A stretch of DNA of 64,000 nt from Macrostomum hystrix (Eukaryota; Platyhelminthes; Macrostomidae): NCBI GenBank assembly GCA_950097015.1, contig CATNEN010000038.1, positions 15,928,001 to 15,992,000 on the forward strand. Direction: 5' to 3'. The notes below the pieces were generated by a model. The model did not search any database. It was given only the letters and a program-made list of their open reading frames with translations, and was not told the DNA's origin. Positions 40,323-54,536 of this stretch are shown one piece after another. Position 1 is the first letter of the stretch. Each line of letters opens with the position of its first letter. Both the position numbers and the translations under genes were made by a program.

Positions 40323-43300
40323 GCTAACTGGTCAATGTTAGAGATCCGAGATAGACTTAGATGCAGTATCCGCAAACAGATTATTATGAATAGAGAGACT
40401 GCTTCACTACAACTTCTCACAACAGAAGCCTTGTTGAAGTTTTCTTAGACAGTTCTGAAAATTGGAAAAAAAGTTGTAGGACTACCAATGTAAAATCTGC
40501 AACTTTTGTAAACTCTATCGATATTTGTTTTGCTTTGTTTGTATTAAACTTATTCATGCATTAATTTGATAAGCAAGCAAAAGTTTCTTGAGTATAAACT
40601 CTTGACTTGCATTTTAGCTCAAATAATGTAGTTAGCTTAACTTTAAATTTTTATAGAGAAGACATCCATAAAAATATTTTTAGCTATTAATAGAGCTTAG
40701 TTTTGAAATTATAATTGTAATTAATTATAATTAATTAATTATAATTAAAATGTAGATGAAGAAACTAGCTATTTTAGCAATATTCTAGTTTTGTATTTTA
40801 ATTATTTAACAAAAGATAATGTCATTCTTAGCACAGTGTGTAAATACTTTAACTTATGCAAGTCTTTATAACTATTATGAATGTATGAATGTATCATACT
40901 AATCTATGAATGTAGACCTATTCAATACAAGCTGCCATGTGGATAAGCAGAAAATTATTGGCACAGATCTGTGTGGATAAAATTGAAATTATTGCACGGG
41001 ACTGTGGGAATAAGCACTTCCAGCAATTGTGCACTTTTATTCACGAAATTATTTTTCAGATTAAATTTGAAAGTTCAAAACCAGAACATACTCTTAACAT
41101 TATACGAATAAACCAGAATATATGCTAATACACACTTTAGTCTTAGGCCTAGTCTATGGTCGAAATCCTTAGTCTATGGGCTTTGGGAAACATGCTTTTC
41201 TGGATTTGCCACTACTAAAATGCCCAGTGACAAGCTCTGTGTCCGCCACTAGAACACATTGATGAGTTGGCAAGTTTGGCAACTAAAGAGCTAAAAAGAG
41301 ACACTGTGCTCTGGCACAATTGTTAGAATTGTTCAAAGCATCAATTTTTGTCATTGATATTGTTTTCTGATTTCAAAGTTTTAAATTTAAACGAAAAATA
41401 ATTTCGCGAACGAAAGTGCACTATTGCCACACTTCCTTCTTATATAGGGCCTATGTGCAATGTGCACATTTGAAATTCTAAAAAAGTACACTGTTTCTCT
41501 CCTATATGAAACCATACTTGCAAAGACATATGGGATTTGTTCAGAACTCTTGTGAAATAAGAACTATCAGTCACTGTAATATATAGGTCTTTGTACTGAG
41601 AAAGTAGTCTACCTGTGACCTTCCCTAAACTTACTTAGATTCAAATTTATAGTTGTATTTATATTTAAAAAAATTCATATGATAGATAAAAAAGCTATTA
41701 GATAAAACTGTTGTTGCTTAATATAATTATACTTTCTATTTAAGCCACTAAACAGCTTGGATATTATAATTTCTTAGTGATCGAATGTGAACAATTTGAG
41801 AAGAATGCCAGTTTTTCCTAGGCATTAAATAGAAAAAAGCATATATATTATTATGATTTTTAATAAAGTAAAACTGTTTCGTCAAAAAATAGATAGAATA
41901 TGATAAATGTGATAAATATGATATGATAAATATGATAAATATTTATCAAAAAATGATAAAATATATAAAAATAAGCCTCAGATTGTATGTCTAGGTACCT
42001 AGAACTGACCGCAGACTGTCCAGACAATCCAGTGTTTATGAACATTCGACTTAACTATCTAAAAACATTAAAATGAATCACGAAATAAAAATACTAGCCA
42101 CCAACTAATAATGTAATAAAATCGCAACGCGGTAATGCGGTATCGAGAATATCAGAACTGCACAGAAACATCTTTAACTTAACCACCATAGAAAGTAAAA
42201 TCAATAATTTACTGAACGTTGAACCTTTGCACCAACCACGCGCGGTATATATAATGAGTCACACGTTTGCTAAATAAAATACCATTCATATAAACTTTTT
42301 CAATACTTTTAACTTATATATATATATGTTTCGCCTCTCGGAAGTAAAATAATATAAGTTAACTACCTCTGCCCTGTCGGTGTGTTTAAACTGACACTTT
42401 TTCGGCTGTTGTAAATTCGTTAATTTTTATCACTTCAGGATACAAATTTCTCGACTTAACCAATAAGGTCTAAGCTGCGAAGCAAAAACTGACAAGCGAA
42501 CGATAGCAGCGATCTAAAAATGCAAACAGATTATTTTTATGCTTGCGTCAAGCTTAAACACATTAAACACAAAGTCTATTCAATAGTCCATTAGACTGTT
42601 AAGCTAAAACAGCATCTAAAGTCATCCCTAAACTAAAAATTAGGTGTCTATGACTCTATGAGTCAATTCACTTCAGCATTAAATGCGAATCTGAGAATTT
42701 TTTTGGTAATAATTTTGCAAGAAGTTTTATTTTGTAAATATTGATTTTCTTAAACATTTCTTTTTTCCTTGAGATATTGAAGACTATGTTTTCAATCAAA
42801 GCGACACAATACTAATCCAAATAATAGCGTCTTGTCGGTACTCGACGTCTTGTTGTTAAACTCCTGTTTAAAAGACGGACAATAAAAGGCGGCGGAGTCG
42901 CGATTTTAAGTGCTAGCAGCAACCGCACAAAAAATTACCCCCCCTAAAGTTTTTTTTATTACAATTTTGTAATTTGAAGCCTGTTCATGCCGTTTCAGGG
43001 TCGATTTGCAACATGTAACTTATTTAAACAGACTCGAGACAACAAGTAAGATGTACGAGTACATACAATGTTTTTACTAGGAAATTATTATAAACAAACG
43101 GTATAACCATTTAAAAAAGCACAACACAATTGACCAAAAAGTACTTGCAATCTAGAAGCTAGAGCAGCATTGCAGAATTTTACATCATAGATTGACTTAT
43201 TTAGTTTGAATCATCAAAGGCGACTAAACACACCGGATATCTGGACCGTTAAACCCACAATCAGATTACCAACAAACGCAAATATTATCAAATTTAAATA

Positions 43301-43358
43301 TTCCCGCAGTTTCACGTGCGCACCAGTTGAAAAAACACGTTAATAATCAGAAAGGGAA
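40323..43358. other. AT-rich intergenic DNA between ATG13 and the TIA1-like gene
   Basis: 3 kb with no supported gene. The region just above 40323 should hold the ATG13 promoter or outron; the region below 43358 the 3' UTR of the TIA1-like gene. Contains an ATTA-rich palindromic run near 40710-40750, a GATAAAT repeat near 41900-41960 and a short TA run near 42318. ORFs at 40937 and 41860 are not convincing. Confidence 0.55.
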
Positions 43359-45282
43359 TTAGGCTTTCTCTTTTTTAGCAACTTTTGCAGCCGTCGTCGA
43401 TGCAGACGAAGTTGGCGGCACAGGCGGTGGATGCGCCGGCCTCTGCGGTTGCTGCTGCTGAGGCGGCATCGGAGGCGGCTGCTGCTGCTGCTGCATCTGG
43501 CTATAGTAGGCCGCGCTGTACTTATTGTACCACTCCATATATTCAGCATAGTACTTCTGGTATGCCGGATCGCTATACGACGGCATATGCGGCGCAGCCG
43601 GTATGCCCCCAGCCACTGCCGGATAGTCCATCTTGGCGGACTTGGCCGCGGTTGGTCCGGCAGTGGCAGCTGCTGGCTGGCTAGAGTTGGCGCCCTCTTT
43701 GCCCCAGCCCAGTTTAGCTGAGAAGCCGCCGATTGTTGCGCCGTGCATCGCCACAATGGCCTGGGTGGCAGCGTCGTGACTTTCGAAGCGTACAAATGCG
43801 AAGCCTTTGTCTTCGTGCACTTTTACATCCTGAATGGTGCCGAATTGATTGAAATGCTCACGAATCAACGAATCGGTCAGGCCGTGTTGAATACCGCCAA
43901 CGTACACCGAGGTGTTGTACAGCGTGGTCTCATTGTACACATCGTCGTAGTTTCGCTTCATTGGGCGTCGCCTTCCAGCCCCATCGCCGGAGGCGCCGTT
44001 ACCGTTGCCACTCCAACTGCCGCCGCTACCACTGCCGCCTCCGGCGCTGCCACCTGGATTATTGCGTCGGCTAGCCTAAAATTAAAATTACAGTTTTTTC
44101 TTCGATTGAAAAATCAATAAAGAATCGCAGATCTATCAAGCATCACAGATCTATTAAGCACTGTAGATCAATCAAGCACTGTAGATCAATCAAGCACTGT
44201 AGATCAATCAAGCACTGCAGATCTATCAAGCACTGCAGATCTATCAAGCACTGCAGATCTATCAAGCACTGTAGATCTATCAAGCACTGCAGATCTATCA
44301 AGCACTGCAGATTTATCAAGCACTGCAGATCAATCAAGCACTGCAGATCTATCAAGCACTGCAGATCTATCAAGCACTGCAGATCTATCAAGCATCTAGT
44401 AGATCTAGCCAGGAACCTACCCAGGAAACGCGCATCGGTTTAAATCTGAGCAGATTGCCATTCTCAGCCGCTATAGCCGCATTAGCATCCGGCTCGTTCT
44501 CGTAGGTAAGAAAGGCGTAGGTCTTGAAGCCGCCATCCTGATGACGAATAATCTTGCACTCTAGAATCGGTCCGTAGGGTACAAACACATCCATAATTTC
44601 GCTCTCCTCAATGTCTGGCACCAAATCGCCGACAAACACATGCGAGCCCTTAGACGGATCGGGCTTAGCACCGGGCGCAGTGGCCCAATTGACTCGCAGC
44701 TCGCGACCCATCAGGGTGATATGATTCATGGCTGTTAGGGCTACCTATAATATTTAACAGGTCGTTGAGTCTGGAGTTTGATAGGACAATAAAGCTCTTT
44801 ACAAAGGTAGAATATAGAAACAATTAACGACATCTAGTCCACCTAGACTAGATGCACACAGTCTAAACAGCTGATGCTGGACTGTGCGTGTTGTGTTGTT
44901 TCTGAACAATGTCAATAACAATGTAACATTCTTTTAATAAATTAAGAATGAAAGAGTCAGTTCAATTGGCTCTAAACTGAGCCCGAAGGTATAAAAAAAT
45001 CTCCGCCATGTTGATTTGAGATCCTACCTGGGCCTGCTGATGATTGCCCAGCTCCATGAAAGCGTAATTATCCGATCCGGGATTGCCGCCGCGAATAATT
45101 TTACACGCCAGGCATTCGCCAAATTGGGCAAACACGGCCACTAGAATCTGTTCCGTGCAGTCCGGCGCTAGATTACCAACGTACAGAACGCGCTTCTCGG
45201 CTGTGCCGTTTGGCGAAGGATTTTGACCGCACGGCCCGGTTGGCTGCACTACGGGATAGCCAGGCGGTGGCATCTGGTACAT
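43359..45282 (-). CDS. TIA1: TIA-1/TIAR-type RNA-binding protein with three RRMs
   Basis: A nuclear/cytoplasmic regulator of splicing and stress-granule mRNA. Exons on the minus strand are 45282-45028, 44744-44421 and 44075-43359, in phase, 431 aa. RRM1: RVLYVGNLAPDCTEQILVAV, RNP1 DNYAFMEL. RRM2: HVFVGDLVPDIEESEIMDVF, RNP1 KTYAFLTY. RRM3: SVYVGGIQHGLTDSLIREHF, RNP1 KGFAFVRF. Linkers ELRVNWA and AKLGWGKEG match the TIA1 pattern (VNWA, CYWGKE). A Gly/Ser-rich linker separates RRM2 and RRM3. The tail is Gln/Pro/Tyr-rich, equivalent to the prion-like domain but shorter. The ATG at 45282 is 10 nt after a CTAACAG acceptor; a GTG-initiated upstream extension was not used. Symbol covers the TIA1/TIAL1 ancestor. 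Confidence 0.9.
44140..44395. repeat. 18-bp minisatellite in intron 2 of the TIA1-like gene
   Basis: About 14 copies of TCAAGCACTGCAGATCTA with a T/C change (GTAGATCAA or GCAGATCTA). It begins within about 25 bp of the exon 2 donor and fills most of the 345-bp intron. The unit is stop-free on the minus strand, which creates a spurious IDLQCL-repeat ORF joined to exon 2. Confidence 0.96.
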
Positions 45283-48200
45283 GGTGACAATGCTGTTAGA
45301 TAGTCTGTGGATAGACGGAGTCGGGTTGGAGGAATAGTCAGGCTGAATAATAAGCACTCTAACGTATTCGATTCAAAGGTCAAAAAAGTACAGAAAAGTG
45401 TTTTTTAGCATTCTTTTTTTCTATTAGATGAGTTGAATATTTCTGTTGACTGAGCCGAAGTCGTTAGAGACAGTTGAAAACTTCTGAGGTGCTTATTGTT
45501 GTGGACTACTGGACACAATCTGCCATGTCAACAATAGACAGATATCGAAATTTGATTAGTTTTTTCAGATTTTTTACCCCCACCCACCACTTGTCAATTC
45601 GATTTAGCTATGTAAAAGAAAAGAAATGACAATAAAAAAGCAAGCAGCACAGCATTGACTGAGAATTGTTACGTGTTTTAGATTTTGGCATCAGCTCCTG
45701 AGAACACTTCTCGTTTGCCATTGAGAACACTTAGCAAATCTGAAATAAACACCATGTTTGGCAAAGAGAACAGTTCAATGATTATGATCGAGCAGAAATT
45801 GCCAAAAAAGTAGCATGATACTGCTCAACAAGAAAATTTTGGAAAGGCAGATTTAAAGAAAGAAGTATAGAAAACGGCTTACCAATTTGAATTATTGTTG
45901 CCAGTGCTGCTTGTCATTTTAAGCAACAAAATATAATATTAAACCAAAGGCCGAGTAAAATTATACCAAAGTTACATACACATGATGTCTCAGACAGGAT
46001 GCCAAAACTGACTTTTGCATTTTGCATGCCAAATTGGCAAAATATAAACTTTTTTCAGTCAGACAATTTTTATTAATGAGCACTAGATGCTTCTCAATGC
46101 TTTAAGTAAGATATTCTATTTTTTACTTACAAGTAATGCAAATCATACATAATTTACTATGATGTTTTTACTACATATGCTCTAAAATGTAAAATAATAT
46201 TTGTTATTCTGAAATCTTAAGACTTTATGAAAGCACTTAAGCTAGGGCCTACCTAGTCCCATGTAAAATGTTTTTAGTCAATGCCAGACTCAAACAGATT
46301 CTAATTGACAAACCTGAACCTCAAATCAATTTAAACCAGCCAATACTACATGAAGGACTTAACTTTAAAATAATGGAGGTTGGAGGTGTAAAGAAAGAAA
46401 CAATAAACTTACCTGGCTTTTATTGGAACAATGACAAAATGATTATACCCAGCAATGTATGAACTCCTGTGTTATAGAAGTTAGCAGTAGTTTAAAACTG
46501 AAATGAATAAATTTATAACTGTACAAAAGTTGAAAAAATATCAAAATAAAGAATACCTTTAAAATAAAATACTTAGGTCTAACATTATACATAAATACAA
46601 AATATAATGTATATACACAAAAAAAAATTTTGGCTCATAAGAAAAAATCAATCAAACATTTTGATTCTATAAGGCATAAGATTCAATGTTAATTGTTAAT
46701 TAGTAAATAAGCTATTATTATCAATTATCCTATGAAATAATATGTATATGGTATATGTATAAGCTATTGTACATTATCAGAGCCATTATTATAGTTACAA
46801 TCTGTCTTGCTTTTAAATTTTTTCTTATGTGCAAAAAAGCCAACTACAAAAGCTTTTTGCTTAGAAAACTTAATAATTACAAGTATTATAATTTCACACA
46901 CTTTAGCAAGTTGTTGTTTTACCAAATTTGTTAGAAAAAAAGCTAATATAGATAGTTATCCAGATCAATATATTAGCAAACTTCAGAATAAACAAAACAA
47001 TATGATAGTTGCTATTAAAATTAAGATATAAAGAGAAAACTAATAGCTTTATAGTAGCTATTTAGGGTTTGATATTAGTATATTATGATATTATATCTAA
47101 TATATGATATTAAAGGGCAGCCCAAATCAATTCAATAGCTACGCCTATGCTAATCTATCTAAAACTAAAACATATATAAAAATTTTATTTTAGGGAGGGC
47201 CTAGACATGTCATTTTCAAAGCTAAAAACAGGAGTGTTAAAAATCTAATATCGTATTTTATGCTATACGAATGCTGTATGTGTTTTAATATTAGAATTCC
47301 AATCAGAACAAATCTAAACAAACACAGAGTCCCTGTCATGGTTTGCCTATGGTCTAACATTAGAAATGAGCAGATAACCATAACTAGTGGCCTAGGCCTA
47401 AAGTAAATTTGGGGGTCTAACTTGTAGAACCTCATGGCAAAAGCTTAGGCCTAAAATAAGGCGGAAAAGCCATTATATTAGTTACTTTAAATTTCATATT
47501 TTCACATTTAGATTTTTTGGATTCTAAAAAATACTTCTAACATCCACATTGCATTGTATTTGTAGGTCTACAGTCCTTAGGCATTAAGCAATTATGTAAG
47601 TTAAACTTAAAATTAGGCCCTATATATTTTTAGTTTTATATGTATATGACTAAAATACTTCTAATTATTAAAGGATTTATTTTCTGGAATTGTGCCCATG
47701 CAGCGCATAAATGTCTCTAGAGTCCTGACATTTTGATTAAAGGCAGAGGTGGCAGACAAAGAAAATGCCTTTCATAAACAATGGCAATATTCTAGGCTAC
47801 TTCTGTTCGTTATATTAGTTTTTGTTTGCAAACGACAGATAACGACAAAAAACAAGTTTAACAGTAACAAAAAGTCAGTAGTTTGGTCAGATAGCTAAAA
47901 AATAGCTAAACAATAAACATTTATGATTTATATTTCCAAATTTTTATAGCCTATTATCCTTATTTGTACTTCCACGTACAGTTAGTGGCCACAGACAGAT
48001 CGTATATTTCTGGAACTCTTGCATGAAATCTAGCTGTTAGGACTACAGACCACAGTTCTGTCCTTGTTCTAAACTTTAAATCCAAAATTTTGTTTTTTTA
48101 GCTTAGATTTGGCACTGACATAGACTAGCAGTATTCACGGAAATCTGGCCTACAGCCTAAAGGCCCAATAAACATTTCTGCCTATAAATATCACTTGCGG

Positions 48201-51200
48201 TGAGATTTTCCCAATACTTTAACTTATTCGTAAGTCATGCAAGAACTTTTTCCACTTAAAAACCAGCAAAATAATCATTTGATAATTTTTTTACTTTTTA
48301 CTTGATAACTGTAAATATTTCTAGTAATAAAAAACTTATTGCAATTAGCAAAATAAAAACATTAAATTAATAAATATACTTGTGTTTAAAATCAAAGTAT
48401 TTGTTATAACACAAACAACGTTAAGCAAATAACGCATTAAACAAGCTGTATGGTAAGCTTCTAATATAAGCAATCATTTATTGCTTTCTAATGAACTTTT
48501 TCGCAGCTGTAAATACATCAGGTTTAGTATTTTTATAATTTTTTTAATAAAAAAAGAATATAACTTCGTTCCTCAATTTTCGTAAACTTTGATTTACGAA
48601 TTTTTAGGTCGAAGAAATTCCCCACGTAACACGTTACGTACGTTAAGGTTGTTTTGTGTTCTCGTACAGTATAGAAATATGCGTGGTATTAACGGAATAA
48701 GATATATATGTATGCATCATACAAAAAACTCATACTAGGCCCTACAAAGAGATAGTGTTAAATTCCTAATCTCCTCAGATTCAGAGACTCATGGCCAGGA
48801 CTCATGCTCAAGCCTCATATTAGATATCAAATTAAATGCTTAAGCCTAGGCCTATTTTTTGCAATATCCTATTATCTGTAAGACTAAAAGACTTCTACTT
48901 ACTTACTTCATGCATAATGCCTTCCCTTAGCTATATGCCGACAGAACACACCTAGCTCTTAAAAAATCTAATAATATGCCAATCTAAGTCAAGCCTAATT
49001 TTTTGTCTTTACAGTTTTTAGCCTATGAGCCAGGGTGTAAAGTCAAAGAATTTGGTTTTACCTTTATGCTGTTGCATTGGCTATTGAGCATTTACTATAT
49101 ACTTCTGGTCATTTAGGACTCATAAGTAGTTCTTGTGGTCAACAACCTTCCAAATAGCATCACCCTTGCAAACTGGACATCAACCACTGCAGACTTGTTG
49201 GCTTAAAAAGAGCCTAGGCCCCTAATGTTGAAAATGTGCTGGATTTAGTAGTTTTTATTTCTTATGTAGACAGGCTTAGTTGCATTTTTTAGGTTCAAAC
49301 AAAAGTGGCCTATTGGTATTTGTTTATAACTGGTGCATCAGCTTATGCGCTAGACCCCAAAAACATATATATTTATTGGTCTTAATGAATGGATTAGACA
49401 TAGCATAGCCTCATAGGCTTCCCAAAACTTAATCCTATAAAATTGTTCTAGTTTTTGTAGGTGCATAAATTGGTGTCATATATGTTTTTGAAGCACTGAG
49501 TTCAAAAAGAAAAACCATTTTATGTTATCTACAACTACAACTAGTTTCCATGGAATCACTTCTAGGCCTATATCACAGGATGACCACACTTAGTTGTTTA
49601 TAGAGAATTAGGAAGTTTTGAATTTAGTTTAGTTTTGTAGCAGAATAGCAAATAAATAGGATAAAAGTTCAATAGATTCAATAGGACCTATTAAATACAA
49701 CTCATATTTTTTATTGGGTGGCCTTTAGCCTATATCAGGCTTTTGCAAGGACCCTAAGACAATATATAGGAATGCCACACTAAATAGTATATAGTGATTA
49801 AAATGTTTTGGGTCAAGTAAACTCTGTACAAAAAAACAAGATTAAACTAAAAAATAGGCCTAGAGACATTGGGATCTATTGAAGATAAATACATCTAAGC
49901 ACTTTGGTGGGTATCCAAATATATCTCAAATAGGGATGACAAATGACAGCAACATCTATATTCTTGCAACAAAGCTCATGTTTTGTTAATTTATTCATAC
50001 AATAAGTTTTCTGATCATTATTGTTCATTAGGCTTATGTAAATCAAAAGAGATATATATTTTTTTCTCATAAGAATAATGAGCAAATGTGTACTATTTAC
50101 TTTAGATATATATAAATATAAAAGTTACAGGCAAACTATTAAAGTCAGTTAACAACCCAACTGACACTGTAAAGACTCACTTGAAGACAGTGGGTAAAGT
50201 TTCAAGCTAATTAGAAAGGCCAAAAAAAATTATAGAATTTAACTTAGCATTAGCAAGAAGCCCCATAACATTTGCTTTGTTGGGTTTGGCCAAAACAGTC
50301 AAACACAACTTAAGCTAGGCTTCTTTTTCTTAGAAGTACTCTATTAGATAAGAGAGTGGCTTGAAATTTTTACTAAGGCTAGGGCTTGGCAAGCTCATAT
50401 AATCAATATCAAGATCAAAGACAGGTCTTGGCCTACTGCTAAGTATTATGGTATTTTCTTTGTTGTCTAAGCCTAAGCCTAACTAACTGGTATCAATCAG
50501 GCTAAATTATTAGATTATTAAGTTATAAATTTAAATAAATATTATTAATAGGATAACTTATAAATTTATATTATTATCAGCTAAGTAAAAGTTTTATAGG
50601 TGTAGTTCAATTATTGTACTCTGTATAATTGTATATGTTAGTAGTTAATTAGCTATTTAAATATATTTTAGTGATTTTGCTTTTTTAGTTTTAGCCTATC
50701 AATTAGTTTACAATAGTCCTATCCTGTTCAGTTTTTAAAGTAGACCTGGGCCTAGCTTAATCTTTACCATAAGAAGCTAACTTATGCATAAAAAAGTAGT
50801 TACAATTTTGCATGTAGAATATCATGTTTTAATCATAAATATTATGGTTTATTTTGTTACAATTAAAATTAAACGTGGCTTAAGAAAAGCTAAACTAGAA
50901 AAGCTAAAAATAGTTCTTACCCTATACACAATCTGGTTATTGTATTTGTAGGATTGTTAAGAGAAAGTCTAATATTATTTGTCTGATTTAAAATTTCCTA
51001 AATTCAGAACTCTTTTGTTCTTACTTGTGTTTTTTTTAAACCAGGAATAGCTTTTATAATACTTTTTGGTTGTAAAACTATTATTGTCTGATGGAATGTT
51101 GTGTTGTAAACTCTTGTGGGTGTATATTTTGAATTTGTTAGAGTGTAATGCTTAAACTAAAACTAGTTTTAAAACACTGCAGCAGATGTTAGTGATGACT

Positions 51201-52266
51201 GTGATGTTTTGCACTCTCAGGTAGTAGGGATGTTTTTATGATTAAAAAAGTCAAATTCGTACCTATGCTCTTTGTTTAAATACACAAAAAAAATTTATAT
51301 GTAAAATATAATAAATATTCTGTCAAATTCATTCACTTTAACAAACCCTTTGTGTGTATATAAGCAAGTGCAATTCCTGTGAGACAAATCAAAATGAAAA
51401 GCAAATAAGCTATAACTGAGTAAGAAGGTGCTCAAGTGTTGAGTTGGTTATTTGAGGCTGTGACCCTCTGATCCATGGAAAACGCCCAGCTAAGACTGGA
51501 GAATAAGAGAACAGTGCCTTAGAAGGATAAACTGCTCATGCCGAGTGATACACTACCAAGAGAGAGGAAGATAGAGTTATAAGCCCTGTTACAATGTGAA
51601 TGTTTTAAGTCAATGTTTGATCTTATTACATAATTAAATGTTTGCTTTTACGGACACTAGCATTTTTATCCAACAGTAATTTGTCTTGAAAATCACTAGA
51701 GTAAGTACATTTTTCATCACAAAACAAACAAGTTAAAGCAGATATTATTCACAAGATAATTGCATGTTTGAGCTCAAGCTTTCTGGAAAGCATTTATTTC
51801 CATTTACCAGTAAGAATCTAGTTAAGGGATAAGTGAAACTCTAAAAGTTGGTCTTTTTGTTGAATAGCAAAAGCTAGAGCACAATAAGTACAATAAATAG
51901 AAGTCATTTTTTATATAAAAACACACAATTACTTATTGCAATTATATATTTTTGTTTGGTGTATGCTATTATAGCAAAAGCACAGCTAATTTTTATGGTT
52001 GTTAATCTTGTTAAACAAACCATGCATAAGAAACATTGTCTATGTTTTAATGCTTATTGCATGTTAGAGTTTTCATAAAGAAGAATGTTACTAAGGATAA
52101 TCTACTTTGTAATTTTCCAGATTACACATACAGACTTGCTGTTGTTTTGATTCAACTTAGTCCATCGTGGCACTACAATTTTTAAGTGCTTTGGGACGCC
52201 GACCATCTCCTCCTCTGCTAGATTGCTAACTTTGCTTTAAAACTACTATTTAATATATACCTTCAG
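45283..52266. other. 7 kb of AT-rich DNA between divergent TIA1-like and BET genes, no gene recognised
   Basis: Neither strand has an ORF with recognisable homology; the longest (46268, 46807, 47190, 49876) are short, AT-biased and lack splice context. TAGGCCTA recurs near 47393, 47444, 48847, 49563 and 49856. The interval must hold both promoters, and with trans-splicing possibly long outrons or an undetected non-coding RNA. No minisatellite is present, in contrast to the genic parts. Confidence 0.55.
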
Positions 52267-52285
52267 GCAGCAAAGAGAACCAGGT

Positions 52286-54505
52286 ATGCAGCAGCAGCAG
52301 CAGCAGCAGCGGCGCAGGTTCTGGAGCAACCAGCTTGATTTCATAAAGCGCGTTGCCCTGCCAGCGATAATGAAGCTGCCAAACTCCTGGCCCTTTAAGT
52401 CTCCCGTGGATCCAGTGAAGCTTCAAATACCAGATTATCCCAACATTGTGCTTAAGCCAATGGATTTAAACACCGTTAAGAATCGACTAAATAGTGGCAA
52501 AGTCTACCAATCTGGTCAGGAGTGCATCGATGATATCAATGGCATCTTTCTCAATTGTTTTGTATTTAACGAGCCTGGCGATGATGTAGTATTCATGGCT
52601 GAAGAGGTCGAAGCCGTGTTTCGCGACAAGATGCGCAATTATCCTACTGTTGAGCATGAGATTGTCACCGATAAGCATCAGAGGGCGCCTTCTACTTCAT
52701 CGCAGTCGGACTCTGTTCCAGTAGCAGCCGCTGTAAAGCGCAAGGCTTCGATGTCCGATGCCGACACAACTTCAGCTTCGGCTGCGTCGGCATCAACAGC
52801 TGGCGGCGGCGCCGGCTCAGTGTGGCCGCTTAGCCAGCTGCAGCCGGCTAATTCTCGTGAACCAACCGGTCGGGATATAAAAAAGCCGAAACGCGAACCG
52901 GTTGTCAATAGCAACGGCACTGCTGGTGGCTTCGCGTCTGACGAAATGCGCCAATGCTCCGCTCTGCTGCGCGATGTCAGTTCCGCTAGGCAGAAAGCTA
53001 TCAACTGGCCATTCTTAGAGCCCGTTGATGTTGTAGCACTGGGTCTGCACGACTATTTTGACATCGTTAGCCAGCCAATGGATTTGAGCACTATGCGCAA
53101 GAAGATTGACTCCGGCCAGTACGCCGATAAAGAAGCATTCGCCGCCGACTTTCATCTGATGATTGACAACTGCTTGAAATACAATTCGCCGGATTCTGAG
53201 GTGCACAGACTAGGCAAGGAGCTGTCCAAGTTCTTTGTGGATCACTATAACCGAGTGTTCGCTAGTCATTCTTCAGCGGCTTCCGCTAGTGCCGTTGTAT
53301 CTCCGGCTTCTTCTGCCACATCGCCAGCGACTAAGACTGTCGCTGCTGCTACGGTGGGCAATGGAAAACTATCCTTAGCCGACGTGAACAAAGTCACTGA
53401 GCTGTCTGTTAAGGTTGAGCAACTCTATTCTCAGGTAAGTATTAATTACGAGAGACAAAAAATCTTACTTGACTTAAACATTCGCAAATGGAAAACTGCA
53501 ACAATGATGACTAAACTGCGTGTCATTTGACTGGTCAGTGAAATATATAATTTTCTGATCAGATTGATTTAATTATTATTGCTTGGTCTGAGCTGCAGAA
53601 CCGTTTCTTTAAGTAATGAACAAGTTCTTTAGGGTATAGCTGTATGTATGTATTATTTCCTAATTTCCCCGGAAAATTCAGGATATTGTTTCTCAGGCCT
53701 ATTATCTCTGAATATTCAGGAACACTAGGTTACGAATAATTCAGTGTAGTTTCCTGAGCTCTCGCAGCTTCGCATCATCGCTACTTGATGGTACTACTGT
53801 CATGCTCTGACATTGATTCAAATTTAACTGCAGATGACTGCCTGCATTGGCGAGCTGCGAACTCTAGTGGCGGCCACCATTGGTAGTAATCATCATCATC
53901 CGGCTACCTCAACTCCGAGTACTACGACTGCCAAGAAGGCGCGAACTAGCAGCGGCGGCGGTCGTCAGAGCAAAGCGCAACAACAGCAGCAGCCGCAGCA
54001 GCAACCGCCGCCAGCGCCGTCGACTCAGCCGGCCGCTCAGCATACGCCGGCTCAGGTTTTAACACCGGCAGCTAGGAAGGCGGTGCCTGCCGGTCAGAAA
54101 CGGGGTCCGAATCGCAAATCTGCCGCCGTCGCAGCCGCTGCTCCCGCCTCCGTTGCTGCCGCGCCTGCAGGCGGTAGCAGCGGCTGGGAAGCCAACGGTG
54201 GAAGTGGCGCTTATCACCAGGCGCAGCAGACCGCCGCTGCTTCGGCCGCCGTAGCCGCCGCATCCCGGCCAATGAGCTACGATGAGAAGCGCCAATTATC
54301 GTTGGATATTAATAAACTGCCCGGCGAAAGATTGGGCCGCGTTGTCCAAATCATTCAACAGCGGGAGCCTAGCCTCCGCGACTCTAATCCCGATGAGATT
54401 GAAATCGACTTTGAGACCCTGCAACTGGGCACACTCAGAGAGCTCGAAGCCTACGTTAGATCAGTTCTGCAGGCCTCGCCACCGGCTCCTCAGCCGGCTC
54501 CGCCC

Positions 54506-54536
<31 letters not shown>

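Noticed and set aside
30134-45282. Operon of ligase-like gene, ATG13 and TIA1-like gene
   Set aside because: Same strand, but the gaps are about 1.8 and 3 kb, far longer than typical polycistronic spacing, and each contains repeats or unexplained DNA.
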